A DNA stretch of 64,000 nt from RYN-230 sp963717125 (lineage in GTDB: Bacteria > Actinomycetota > Actinomycetes > Streptosporangiales > Streptosporangiaceae). The position numbers were made by a program, and so were the translations under genes. Positions 1-8,716 of the stretch are shown in pieces. The notes under the pieces are model-generated. The model had not been told where the DNA came from. It saw only the letters and a program-made list of their open reading frames with translations, and searched no databases. The number at the start of each line of letters is the position of its first letter. Positions within the stretch are counted from its first letter, which is position 1. The stretch is taken from positions 1-64,000 of the forward strand of contig CAVQVG010000016.1 of the NCBI GenBank assembly GCA_963717125.1, in the 5' to 3' direction.

Positions 1-306
1 ACGGTCGCGGCGAACCTGATTACCGTGCTGGTCGTCGCGCTCGCCTTCTTGGCGAGGCGCTACGTCCCCGACATCCAGGGCATGGCGTTCGGTCCACTGG
101 CCGGTCTTCCGCAACCGCTGCGTTGGCTCTTCGGATCGCTCGGCCGACTCTGGATCACGATTCCCGTCTGGATCCTGGGCTTGTCCCTGACAATCTTCGC
201 GCAGCGCAAGTTCAATAAGCACAGTCGTCTAGCGGTCATCATCCCGAGCTGCGTCTTGGTGCTGTACATACTGGCAGTGATCGGCTATGCCAACGCAACA
301 AAATAG
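1..306 (+). CDS. C-terminal part of a small membrane protein (5' truncated)
   Basis: The reading frame is open from the first base and ends at a TAG at 304-306, so the true start lies outside the window; an internal GTG at 25 is possible but has no clear ribosome binding site. About 101 codons are visible. Hydrophobic stretches (residues about 5-17, 45-65 and 78-96) indicate two or three membrane segments, separated by basic residues. No family is recognised. Followed by about 200 bases without a gene and then a tRNA on the opposite strand. Confidence 0.5.
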   Translation, partial: TVAANLITVLVVALAFLARRYVPDIQGMAFGPLAGLPQPLRWLFGSLGRLWITIPVWILGLSLTIFAQRKFNKHSRLAVIIPSCVLVLYILAVIGYANATK

Positions 307-503
307 CTCTCTCGGAGCCGGAGCGCAGGCAGTGCTCATGGTGCGCTCCCAGGCTTGCCGAAAGCGAGAATCGATGCCGATCACGACCAGCCTTGACCAC
401 CTGCACCCGGCTGATGTGGCCCGATCCCGCGGACGCGCCACGGACAAACGATCAAAAAGGCCTGACCGCCTTCCGGCGATCAGGCCTCTGACCTGCACTT
501 ACT

Positions 504-580
504 TGGTAGCGGGGGCAGGATTTGAACCTGCGACCTCTGGGTTATGAGCCCAGCGAGCTACCGAACTGCTCCACCCCGCG
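504..580 (-). tRNA. Initiator tRNA-fMet (CAT anticodon)
   Basis: Read on the minus strand, a 77-nt cloverleaf runs from CGCGGGG (580 downwards) to an encoded CCA at 506-504. The anticodon loop reads CTCATAA with anticodon CAT. The anticodon stem is CTGGG/CCCAG with the run of G:C pairs typical of initiators, and the T arm reads GGTTCAAATCC. The first acceptor position is C opposite U72, i.e. unpaired, which is the initiator hallmark; C1:U72 is the form I know from actinobacteria. An elongator tRNA-Met would have a paired first position. Confidence 0.95.
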
Positions 581-704
581 TCGCTGTTCCTTAACCATAT
601 GAGCTTCCGCGACCGCTGGCAAATCGGCCCGCCGCCCACCGGCCAAACGCAGCTCAGCCCCCGAAACGCCGCGAACCCGCCAGCGCCCAGCCCCGTTCAG
701 CCCA

Positions 705-3053
705 TCAAGCCCCCGGCGTCGAGATGCCCGGCGCCAGCATCCACAGCGAATACGTGATCTGCCACGGCGACGTCGGCGGCTGCGTCAGGTTGTGCGGCTC
801 CTGCGTCGTGTTCAGCCCGAGTACCTTGCGCGGCGTGGCCTGGAACCGGATCAGCTCGACGGCACGGGTAGCGAGCAGCACCGGTTCCCGTCCCTTGGCC
901 GTGATCGCCTGCTCCACCGCCTGCACCTCAGCACTGGGCGCGCCGGCCATGACCGCGGTGGGCACCTTGCACATCCCGCGGATCACCTGGGCGAATTCAT
1001 CGGCAGCCGGCCGGTCGATGATCACCACCGACATGTGCGAGCTCATCGTCCCGCACAACCGCTGCACCGCCAGAGCCTGCCCCGCCCCGGTCTGATGCAC
1101 GCCCAGTCCGGTCAACGTAATAAACGTCGAATGCTTCGAGGCCCCGGACTTGCCGAAGCTGATCCCGAGCGTGGTCACCGCCGTCGGCACGCCCAGCGCC
1201 ACCACGAAGCAGGCCGCGGCCACGGCGACCGCGCCCCGGCCCGCGCCGCGTTCCCGGGCCCGGCGCTCCAGCCAGGCCGCCACCCAGATCGCGCACAGCA
1301 CGAACCCGGGCAGCACCAGCGGCACCAGCACCCGGCTGGCCCACGGCTGGTCGGGCACGGTGTTCGGGGCCCAGAGCACGGAGACCGTGCCCCAGCCGAG
1401 CAGGGCGAGCGGCAGCGCCCAGGCCAGGACCGTGCGGTCCTCGTCGTCCTGCCAGCGGAGCAGCCCGCGCACGCACCGCCGGGTGAGCAGCGCGGCGCCG
1501 AACGTGCCGAGCAGCAGCGCCGGGATCCCGATGTACCAGATGACCCAGTACATGCTGTCTTCCGCAAAGGACCGGGTCGGCTGCACCGGCATGCCGAGCA
1601 GCCGCTGCAGCGCGGCGACGTAGCCCGTGGTGGCTGCCCCCGGCCGCCAGTGCGCGGTCTGCACCGTCGGCCTAATCAGGAACGCGATCACCGCGGCGGC
1701 CACCAGCACCGCAGCCGCCTCGGGCACCCACCACCGCGCGGCCGCGCCCATCGCCACCCGGGCCCGGCGCCGCGCCGGCCGCCACAGAGCCAGCAGCGCA
1801 AGAGCCAGCGTGACCGCGGCGGCAATCCCCGCGATCAGGCTGATCGGCCGCACCGCGAAGCCAGGAGCGGCCCGGTAGGCCGGGGCGGCCAGCTGCCCCG
1901 CGGCCAGGCCACAGCCCAGTCCAGCCAGGAGGCCAATACCGAACGGAACCACCACCGGCCGCCGCGCCACCACCGCGACGCCGAGGAACGGGATGACGGG
2001 AATCAGGAAGGGCAACGCACCCAGCGACACCACGGTGGTCATCCCGAGCGCCAGGCCGCCGAGCGCGGCGGCGGCCGTGCGGGGCGGCAGCCACTCCGGC
2101 CAGCGCAGCCAGTCGGCGTAGCCGGCCAGCATGGCCCGGCCACGCGGGCTGGTCAGCGAGTCCACCACCAGGCACAGCCCGCCGAACACCAGGATCTGCA
2201 CCAGCGGCTGGAGGAACGCGGCCCGGCTGGTGTACTGCTCCGGCAGGCTGAGGCCGAGGATGACCGCGGCCGCCGGGGCCCACTGCGGGCCGACCAGCCG
2301 GCCGGCCAGGCCGCCGAACGTGACCAGGGCCAGCGCCCCCAGTACCGGGGGGACCAGCGCGGCCGCGGCCATGCCATGGATCCACCAGCCGCCCGCCAGC
2401 AGGATGGCCAGCCCCGGCATGAACTGGGGCGCGATCCCCGCCCCGGCGCCGGCCGAGCCCGAGGCGGCCGAGGCGGCCGAGCCGGCACCGGCCGAGGCCG
2501 CACCGGCCGAGCCGAACCCGGCGCTGCCGAAGGTCAGCCCGGGATGAGCCCCGCCGAACGCGGCCAGCGACTGGCTGATGGGCAGCGAGCCATGGTTGGC
2601 GATCCAGTAGCTGAGCTGGAACGCCGCGCCGGGATCACGCAGCACGATGATCTGCGGCGAGTTCAGCAGGATCTGCCACGCGCCGTAGCCCACCGCCACG
2701 GCCAGCGTGCCGCCCAGGCCCCACCAGCCGGCCCAGGCCCGCACCGGCTTGCCCTGGCCGCCGGCCAGCACCGGAACCAGCCGCCAGCCGGGCACCCGGT
2801 GCGTCACCGCGGCGATCATGATGACGGCCAGCGGAACCGCGATCAGGACCAGCGGCGCCGGCCGCAGCTCGCCCGCCAGCAGCAGCAGCACGCCGGGCAC
2901 CAGCCAGGCCAGCACGAGCAGCACCGGCAGCACGGTGACCTGGGCGAAGCTGCGCCCAGCAAGAGAAACCCGGCGCACTTGCCTGGCGGCAGGCGCAGGC
3001 TCGTGACCGCTGCTCTCGGCTACGTCGCCGGCCGCACGGGCATCCCGGACCAC
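705..3053 (-). CDS. Large polytopic membrane protein, GT-C glycosyltransferase-like
   Basis: A 782-residue protein starting at a GTG (3053). The short N-terminal tail is cytoplasmic-looking, followed by about a dozen hydrophobic segments (from residue ~38 to ~600) and a C-terminal soluble region of about 160 residues. An early loop with RDPGAAFQLSYWIANHG resembles the first extracytoplasmic loop of GT-C-fold enzymes, where an acidic residue follows the first membrane helix. A loop near residues 175-205 is low-complexity Gly/Ala/Ser. The substrate is unknown; the family usually moves sugars from polyprenyl-phosphate donors. It is divergent from the LCP gene at 3197, so a cell-envelope role fits. 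The fold assignment is inference. Confidence 0.6.
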   Translation of the reverse strand: MVRDARAAGDVAESSGHEPAPAARQVRRVSLAGRSFAQVTVLPVLLVLAWLVPGVLLLLAGELRPAPLVLIAVPLAVIMIAAVTHRVPGWRLVPVLAGGQGKPVRAWAGWWGLGGTLAVAVGYGAWQILLNSPQIIVLRDPGAAFQLSYWIANHGSLPISQSLAAFGGAHPGLTFGSAGFGSAGAASAGAGSAASAASGSAGAGAGIAPQFMPGLAILLAGGWWIHGMAAAALVPPVLGALALVTFGGLAGRLVGPQWAPAAAVILGLSLPEQYTSRAAFLQPLVQILVFGGLCLVVDSLTSPRGRAMLAGYADWLRWPEWLPPRTAAAALGGLALGMTTVVSLGALPFLIPVIPFLGVAVVARRPVVVPFGIGLLAGLGCGLAAGQLAAPAYRAAPGFAVRPISLIAGIAAAVTLALALLALWRPARRRARVAMGAAARWWVPEAAAVLVAAAVIAFLIRPTVQTAHWRPGAATTGYVAALQRLLGMPVQPTRSFAEDSMYWVIWYIGIPALLLGTFGAALLTRRCVRGLLRWQDDEDRTVLAWALPLALLGWGTVSVLWAPNTVPDQPWASRVLVPLVLPGFVLCAIWVAAWLERRARERGAGRGAVAVAAACFVVALGVPTAVTTLGISFGKSGASKHSTFITLTGLGVHQTGAGQALAVQRLCGTMSSHMSVVIIDRPAADEFAQVIRGMCKVPTAVMAGAPSAEVQAVEQAITAKGREPVLLATRAVELIRFQATPRKVLGLNTTQEPHNLTQPPTSPWQITYSLWMLAPGISTPGA

Positions 3054-3196
3054 GCCCCCACTCTAAGCGGAATCACCGCAGCCACACGGGACCCGGAGCT
3101 GACCGATTCATCCCATTGCGCCACATGCCGTGGCCTCGCACGGAACAATGGGAGGCACACCCCCCGCACAATCGATGATCTACGCCGCGAGGAGCG

Positions 3197-5005
3197 ATGA
3201 CCCGCTACGCAGATGTGGACAAGCCCGGGGGACCAGTAGCACAGCCCGGATATCCGGTGCCTGGGCAGCGATCAGCCGGGACGGCGTCGGGGGATCTGGG
3301 CCAGACCGGGGACACCGACTGGCAGCTGTCCAATTACCTGCACGGCCCGGATGACCGGGGCAGTTCCGGGCTGGGCATCGGCGAGGCGGACGCCGGCGGT
3401 CCGGACACCGGCGGGTGGCGGGCCAGCCGGGCGGCCAGGAAAGCCGATCGATCCAGCCAGCCGAAGCAGCCGCCCGGCCGCGCTGGCGGGCCACCGGCCC
3501 CGCCAGCCACGGCCGGAGCGCGCTTCCTGCACCCGCGCCGGCGCAGGTGGCTGGGCGGGATCGCCATCGTGGCCATGGTCGGCGTGGTCGGCACCGCGCT
3601 GGTGGCCTACGCGCAGTACCGCAGCGTGCTGGGCAGCATCCACCGGGAAACCGTCACCGCGGCCATGCTCGGCCACCGGCCGCCGTACACCGCCGGGCTG
3701 AACATCCTGGTCATCGGCTCGGACTCGCGGGCCAGCCTGGGCAACAAGTTCGGCGCGGGCGTCCAGGGGTCCCGCTCGGACACGTCGATGCTGCTGCACA
3801 TCGCGCCCGGGCACACCCGGGCCGACATCATCAGCTTCCCGCGCGACTCGATGGTGCCCGTGCTGGCCTGCTCTAACGACGGCCAGGGGCACACCGGCCA
3901 GACCGCCCAGCCCGGCCAGGTCGAGCGGCTGAACGCCACGTTCTCGGCGGGCGGCGCGCCCTGCCTGTGGCGGACCCTGGAGCAGACCACCGGCATCCGC
4001 ATCCAGCACTTCGTGGAAGTGAACTTCGCCGGCTTCCAGTCCATCGTGACCGATGTCGGCGGCGTCCCGGTGTGCCTGCCGTTCGCGATCAACAACGCCC
4101 AGTCCAGGCTGCACCTGGCGGCCGGGAAGCACGTGGTCAACGGGGCGCAGGCGCTGGCCTTCGTCCGGCTGCGCGAGGATATCGGCGAAGGTTCGGACAC
4201 CCAGCGGATCCAGCGCCAGCAGTACTTCCTGGCCGCGGTCATGCAGAAGCTCAAGGGCACCGGGCTGCTCGGCCAGCCCAGCCGGATCTTCGCCGTGGTG
4301 CGCGACGTGGCCAAGTCGCTGACCACCGACAGCGGCCTGGACCTGAACACCATGCTGCGCATCGCGAGCAGCATGAAGAGCCTGAGCTCCAGTGCGGTCC
4401 AATTCATCACCGTCCCGGTGGTGCCCTACGCGGGCGACCCCGCGGCCGAACTGTCCTGGGCGCAGCCGCAGGCCGCCCGGCTGTTCCGGGCCGTCGAGGC
4501 CGACCGCAACCTGCCCGCCGCGGCCAAGGGCAAGAAGGCCAAGGCGGCCAAGGTGCCCACGGTCAGCCCGGCCAAGGTCAACGTGGACGTGCTGAACGGG
4601 TCCGGCGTCACCGGCATCGCGGGCAGCACGGCCAGCGCCCTCACCGCCAAGGGGTTCAAGGTGACCGGCACCGGCCCGGCGCCCAACTACGCGTTCACCA
4701 GCAACGTGATCGAGTATTCCTCGGCCGCCCAGCTGGCCGCGGTGAACACGCTCAAGGGCCTGTTCGGCTCCGTCGCGGTGAAGCAGGACGCGGCGCTGAA
4801 CTCGAACTCGCTCACGCTCATCCTCGGCGCCAACTTCAACGGGCTGAGCACGGCGAGCACGGCGTCCGGGTCAGGGTCCCCGAAGTCGGCCTCGCAGAAG
4901 CTGAACAACCTGGCCAAGAGCTACGGCGGCATCACCGCGAACACCAACATCTGCGCCGATTCCGCCGCGTTCGCCGGCCCGGACACCCCGCTGCCCGGCG
5001 GCTGA
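3197..5005 (+). CDS. LytR-CpsA-Psr (LCP) family protein with C-terminal LytR_C domain
   Basis: 602 residues; ATG at 3197 preceded by GAGGAG. A Pro/Gly-rich cytoplasmic N-terminus (1-115) leads into one membrane segment (about 118-140). The LCP catalytic domain follows (about 168-335): LNILVIGSDSR, then RSDTSMLLHI and ISFPRDSMV, with FVEVNFAGF and ALAFVRLRED further on. These carry the Asp/Arg residues that bind the pyrophosphate of a polyprenyl-linked glycan. A LytR_C domain (VNVDVLNGSGVTGIAG) occupies about 455-545. LCP proteins ligate arabinogalactan, teichoic acid or similar polymers to peptidoglycan outside the membrane. It is a single gene between two membrane-protein genes on the opposite strand. 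Confidence 0.9.
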   Translation: MTRYADVDKPGGPVAQPGYPVPGQRSAGTASGDLGQTGDTDWQLSNYLHGPDDRGSSGLGIGEADAGGPDTGGWRASRAARKADRSSQPKQPPGRAGGPPAPPATAGARFLHPRRRRWLGGIAIVAMVGVVGTALVAYAQYRSVLGSIHRETVTAAMLGHRPPYTAGLNILVIGSDSRASLGNKFGAGVQGSRSDTSMLLHIAPGHTRADIISFPRDSMVPVLACSNDGQGHTGQTAQPGQVERLNATFSAGGAPCLWRTLEQTTGIRIQHFVEVNFAGFQSIVTDVGGVPVCLPFAINNAQSRLHLAAGKHVVNGAQALAFVRLREDIGEGSDTQRIQRQQYFLAAVMQKLKGTGLLGQPSRIFAVVRDVAKSLTTDSGLDLNTMLRIASSMKSLSSSAVQFITVPVVPYAGDPAAELSWAQPQAARLFRAVEADRNLPAAAKGKKAKAAKVPTVSPAKVNVDVLNGSGVTGIAGSTASALTAKGFKVTGTGPAPNYAFTSNVIEYSSAAQLAAVNTLKGLFGSVAVKQDAALNSNSLTLILGANFNGLSTASTASGSGSPKSASQKLNNLAKSYGGITANTNICADSAAFAGPDTPLPGG

Positions 5006-5108
5006 TCAAACGCCCATACTTAACGCCCTGGCCTGGTCCGCGGGTGGCCGCTGATCTCGGGGATGCGGGGGCCGAACGCCGACGCCCGGACCGGGCCTTA
5101 ACCGCCGC

Positions 5109-6389
5109 TCAGGCGACGCTGGGCTGGGCCAGCCCACCGGGTGGCGGCTCGTCCGGGTCACCGCCGTCCGGGGCCGCTGTGCGGCTGCGCCGCAGGCCGA
5201 GCTGGGAGATCGCGAGCCAGGCCCACAGGCCGAGCGGGTACATGAAGTAGCCGAACCGGGTCGCCGGGGCCAGGGTGAACATCAGCACCAGGCCGATGAT
5301 CAGCCGCCAGGTCGCGGCGACGACGGTGCGCGGTGGCTGCACCACCAGCGACACCAGCACGCCGAGCCCGGCCAGGCCGAGCAGCGTCACGGCGATCAGA
5401 TGCCCGGTATGCCCGGTATCCGCGAGTACGTGCCCGGGCAGCGGGCTGGCCGCCGCCGACTTGACGCTGGCCAGGCCGAGCGGGAACAGGATCGTGTTGT
5501 CCACCAGCGCGTGCGCGCCGAACGCGGCCACCGGCACGATGATGGCACACGCCACCACCACGGCGGTGGCGGAGAACCGGGCCGCGGTGCGCCGGCCGTC
5601 GCGGACCAGCACCATCGTCCCGGCCACGACCAGCGCGGGCCAGGCGGTCGCCTTGGTGGCGGCCGCGATGCCCAGCACCGCCCCGGCCAGCAGCGGCCGC
5701 GGGTGCCGCCAGAGCAGCGCCAGGCCGAGGCAGATCAGCGCCAGCACCGGGACGTCGGTACCGCCCACCGTGAGCGAGAACGCGATCACCGGGGTGGCCG
5801 TCACCAGCACCGTCCAGCGCAGCACGTCACGCGCGCCCGCCACGGCCAGCGCGGCCGCGAACAGCGCGACGAAGCCCAGGCAGAACCACACCCGGGGGTC
5901 GGTCAGCAGGCCCGGGCCGAACAGCGCCCGCGGGATGCCGAACAGCGCCATCACCGGCAGATACGGGTTGTAGACGTTGGGGTCGTGGGCGGCCCGGACC
6001 ACGGCGTCGCTCAGGTAGGGCGACCCGTGGTGCACCATCAGCCGGGCGCCGCGGGCGATCACCCCGACCTCGGGCTGCCACCGGCCCTGTTCGGCCAGCA
6101 CGGCCAGCGGCGCGACCAGCGCCCCGCCGAAGCCCAGGATCAGGGCCAGGTCGACGCCCCGCGCGGATCGCCAGGCCAGCACGACCACGGCGGCCAGCAC
6201 GTACGCGCCGGCCGCGAACAGTCCCCACAGCCGGTGCAGGGCATCGCTGCTGAACACGCTCATGCCGATGGCGAACAGCGTGCAACCCACAAACAACGCC
6301 GCCAGCCAGCGGCGCGGGATGGTAACCGGCGACTGCCATCCCCCGCCCGGCTCGAAGCGGCGCAGCGGCGCTTGCTTGAGCTGGAGCAT
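5109..6389 (-). CDS. Polytopic membrane protein, GT87/DUF2029-like mannosyltransferase family
   Basis: 426 residues from the ATG at 6389, chosen because GGAGGG lies 8 bases upstream; an ATG at 6404 and a GTG at 6446 are in frame but worse placed. Ten or so hydrophobic segments span residues ~25-400. A loop with HHGSPYLSDAVVRAAHDPNVYNPYLP resembles the conserved acidic and aromatic loop of DUF2029/GT87 enzymes such as PimE-type mannosyltransferases; the polyprenyl-phosphate donor and lipid-glycan acceptor are inferred. It lies 92 bases downstream of the DUF5941-like gene in the same direction and may be co-transcribed. Confidence 0.6.
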   Translation of the reverse strand: MLQLKQAPLRRFEPGGGWQSPVTIPRRWLAALFVGCTLFAIGMSVFSSDALHRLWGLFAAGAYVLAAVVVLAWRSARGVDLALILGFGGALVAPLAVLAEQGRWQPEVGVIARGARLMVHHGSPYLSDAVVRAAHDPNVYNPYLPVMALFGIPRALFGPGLLTDPRVWFCLGFVALFAAALAVAGARDVLRWTVLVTATPVIAFSLTVGGTDVPVLALICLGLALLWRHPRPLLAGAVLGIAAATKATAWPALVVAGTMVLVRDGRRTAARFSATAVVVACAIIVPVAAFGAHALVDNTILFPLGLASVKSAAASPLPGHVLADTGHTGHLIAVTLLGLAGLGVLVSLVVQPPRTVVAATWRLIIGLVLMFTLAPATRFGYFMYPLGLWAWLAISQLGLRRSRTAAPDGGDPDEPPPGGLAQPSVA

Positions 6390-6481
6390 AGTGACACCCT
6401 CCATGGGCGATCCTAGCCGTTCACCGCCGGGACGCCCGGACGGCACCTCCGCGGACCGGCGTAGTCCCAGGACGCGGGCCG

Positions 6482-7825
6482 CTACCTCCGGACGGCCAGG
6501 TCCCGGCTGACCGGGCTGGGCGCGATGCGGCGGCGGGCCACGAACCAGCCGGACAGGCCGTCACCGCAGAGCAGCCAGCCCAGGTAGGCGATCAGGGCCA
6601 GGTACCCCACGGTGCCCAGGCCGACCATGGCGCTGAACCCGGCCACCAGCATCCGGCCCTCCCAGCCGATGCTGCCCCGCGGGCCGCGCGGCGTCACCGG
6701 GTGCCGGGCCTGGTAGGCGACATCCAGCTGGCGGAGCCCGACGAGGCCGATCAGGCTGAACGTGACCGGGCCGGGAATCCCGATCGCGAAGCCGAGCGCG
6801 GCCAGGTAGATGTACTGCCCGGCCTGGATGATGACGGGCGTCAGCCAGTCCAGCGGCCCGTCGTGCGGGTGCGCGGAGCCGGGGGCGGCGAGCAGCATCG
6901 CCGCCACCGGGGTGAGCAGCACCAGCCCGGCCAGGCCGCCCAGGCCCAGCGCGGCCAGCAGCACGGTGGCGATCAGCCCGGCCACCGCGGGCGGCAGCGG
7001 GACCAGCTGGCCGTGCACCAGGGCGCCGGCGAACCGGGCGATCGGCCCGTCGTCCCGGCAGGCCGCCACTCCCCCGGTGCTGCCGGGACCGGCCGTCTCG
7101 CCCGGAGCGGCCGCGCCGCGCGGGCTGCCGTCGCGGGCCCGCGGCCGGTGCGGCCCGGCCACCAGCGACCAGGCCAGCGCCACCGCGGCGCAGTAGGTCA
7201 TGACCAGCAGCGCGGTCCGGTTGCCGGAGTAGGCCGCGGTGCCGGTGATGATCAGCGCCCGCGCCCAGGCCGGCACCGCGAGCACCTGCCCGGCGAGCAG
7301 GCCGAGGCTGACCCGGCGGGCTGGATCAGCCGCGGCCGTCCCGGTCCGGTCCTGGCCCGGCCACTGGGCCGGCTGCTGGCCCGGCCACTGGGCCGGCTGG
7401 GTGGCCGGCCGATCAGCCGGGTACGCGGCGGCCTGGGCCGAGCGGCACAGCCGGGCCACCTTGCGCAAGGCGAACAGCATCGCGGTCCCGGTGGCCAGTT
7501 TCCAGGCCACGGTGGGGCTGCCCGCCGCGCCGACGGCCAGCCCGGCGTACACGGCCAGCTCCCCGGCCCACCCGCAGATGACCGCCAGCCAGCCGGCGTA
7601 GGACCCCACGGTGAGCTGGCCGCCGACCCGCCGGGCCAGGTAACCGCCGCCCAGCGCGGCCCCGCCGGCCAGCGCCGCGGCCGGTTTCCCGGCGCTGAAC
7701 CAGACCGCGGCGCACAGGCTGCAGCCCAGCTCGATGCCGGTCAGTGAGTTACGGGCCAGGGCACGACGGGCCGCCCAGATCGCCATCCGGCGCGGCAGCA
7801 CCACCACCGCCGTGGTAACCGTCAT
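6482..7825 (-). CDS. DUF5941-like integral membrane protein
   Basis: 447 residues from the ATG at 7825, which has GGGAG six bases upstream; the longer frame to 7885 lacks a ribosome site. The protein is almost wholly hydrophobic, with about ten membrane segments and a repeated PAQWPGQ segment in a cytoplasmic loop near residue 150. The C-terminal third (LTPVIIQAGQYIYLAALGF, then GLRQLDVAYQARHPVTP and GSIGWEGRMLV) resembles DUF5941, which in actinobacteria accompanies CDP-alcohol phosphotransferase-type domains and cytidylyltransferases. It is divergent from just such a cytidylyltransferase at 7997, suggesting a shared role in a CDP-activated polyol or lipid pathway. The function is unproven. 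Confidence 0.5.
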   Translation of the reverse strand: MTVTTAVVVLPRRMAIWAARRALARNSLTGIELGCSLCAAVWFSAGKPAAALAGGAALGGGYLARRVGGQLTVGSYAGWLAVICGWAGELAVYAGLAVGAAGSPTVAWKLATGTAMLFALRKVARLCRSAQAAAYPADRPATQPAQWPGQQPAQWPGQDRTGTAAADPARRVSLGLLAGQVLAVPAWARALIITGTAAYSGNRTALLVMTYCAAVALAWSLVAGPHRPRARDGSPRGAAAPGETAGPGSTGGVAACRDDGPIARFAGALVHGQLVPLPPAVAGLIATVLLAALGLGGLAGLVLLTPVAAMLLAAPGSAHPHDGPLDWLTPVIIQAGQYIYLAALGFAIGIPGPVTFSLIGLVGLRQLDVAYQARHPVTPRGPRGSIGWEGRMLVAGFSAMVGLGTVGYLALIAYLGWLLCGDGLSGWFVARRRIAPSPVSRDLAVRR

Positions 7826-7996
7826 CGGCGCTCCCGGGTCCTGGCGAGCCGTGCAGCGGGTCTGTCCCCCCGGCCAGCGGAGCATGTCCCGGGGGGTCGC
7901 CCCCCCGGACTAAGGAGTACTACCCCGCTGGTGCAGGCCTTACCATCCAGCAAGTCAGGTTGCCGGGCCAGCCGGGGCGCCGGGTACAGTCCGCTC

Positions 7997-8716
7997 ATGC
8001 GGACAGTGGCGGTCGTGCTCGGCGCCGGCTCAGGGCTGCGGTTCGGCGCCGAGATCCCGAAGCAGCTGCTGCCGCTGGCGGGCCGGGCCCTGCTGGAGCA
8101 CTCGGTGGCCGCTTTCGAGCGGGCGCCGGGCGTGCACGAGATCCTGATCGTGATGGCGCCCGGGCACACGGCGCAGGTCCGCGACCTGCTGGCGGCGCGC
8201 GGGTACCAGAAGGTGACCGGGGTCATCGAGGGCGGTGCCAGCCGCCCGGAATCGGCCCGGCGGGCCATCGCCGCGCTCGGCCCGGGCGACTGCGACGTGC
8301 TGTTCCACGACGCGGCCCGGCCGCTGCTCGACCAGCCGACGATCGCCGGGTGCGTGCGCGCGCTGCGCGACCACCGGGCGGTGGGCGTGGCGGTGCCCGC
8401 CTCCGACACGATGGTGGTGGTCCAGGACGGCATCATGACCAGCATGCCGCATCGCGACACGCTGCGCCGGTGCCAGACGCCGCAGGGCTTCCGGCTGTCC
8501 GTGATCCGGCAGGCGCACGAGCTGGCGCTGGCCGACCCGGGCTACGCGGACCTGGCCGCCACCGACGACTGCGGGGTGGTCCTGCGCTACCTGCCGGACG
8601 TGCCGGTGGCCGTGGTGCCCGGCAGCGAGCGCAACATCAAGATCACTTACCCGCACGACCTGAACGTGGCCGAAGTGCTGATCACCAGCGAGCCGGTCAC
8701 GGCCGACGGTTGCTGA
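7997..8716 (+). CDS. IspD/TarI-family cytidylyltransferase
   Basis: 239 residues from ATG 7997. The N-terminus VVLGAGSGLRFG..IPKQLLPLAG is the CTP-binding loop of the family. LFHDAARPLL, RRCQTPQGFRL and NIKITYPHDLNVAEVL are further family signatures. IspD makes CDP-methylerythritol from MEP in isoprenoid synthesis; TarI makes CDP-ribitol for wall polymers. The segment PHRDTLRRCQTPQ and the divergent DUF5941 membrane protein make a TarI-like or other polyol-phosphate role as plausible as IspD, and no ispF follows. The last 20 bases overlap the end of the convergent aminotransferase gene. Confidence 0.75.
   Translation: MRTVAVVLGAGSGLRFGAEIPKQLLPLAGRALLEHSVAAFERAPGVHEILIVMAPGHTAQVRDLLAARGYQKVTGVIEGGASRPESARRAIAALGPGDCDVLFHDAARPLLDQPTIAGCVRALRDHRAVGVAVPASDTMVVVQDGIMTSMPHRDTLRRCQTPQGFRLSVIRQAHELALADPGYADLAATDDCGVVLRYLPDVPVAVVPGSERNIKITYPHDLNVAEVLITSEPVTADGC

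Noticed and set aside
504..580. Integration site of a mobile island at the fMet tRNA gene
   Set aside because: No integrase nearby and no second copy of the tRNA 3' end in the window.
792..3200. Very long rightward open frame opposite the GT-C-like gene
   Set aside because: It is a GC-rich shadow: Arg/Pro/Gly/Gln-rich, with no domain, while the opposite strand encodes a coherent polytopic membrane protein.
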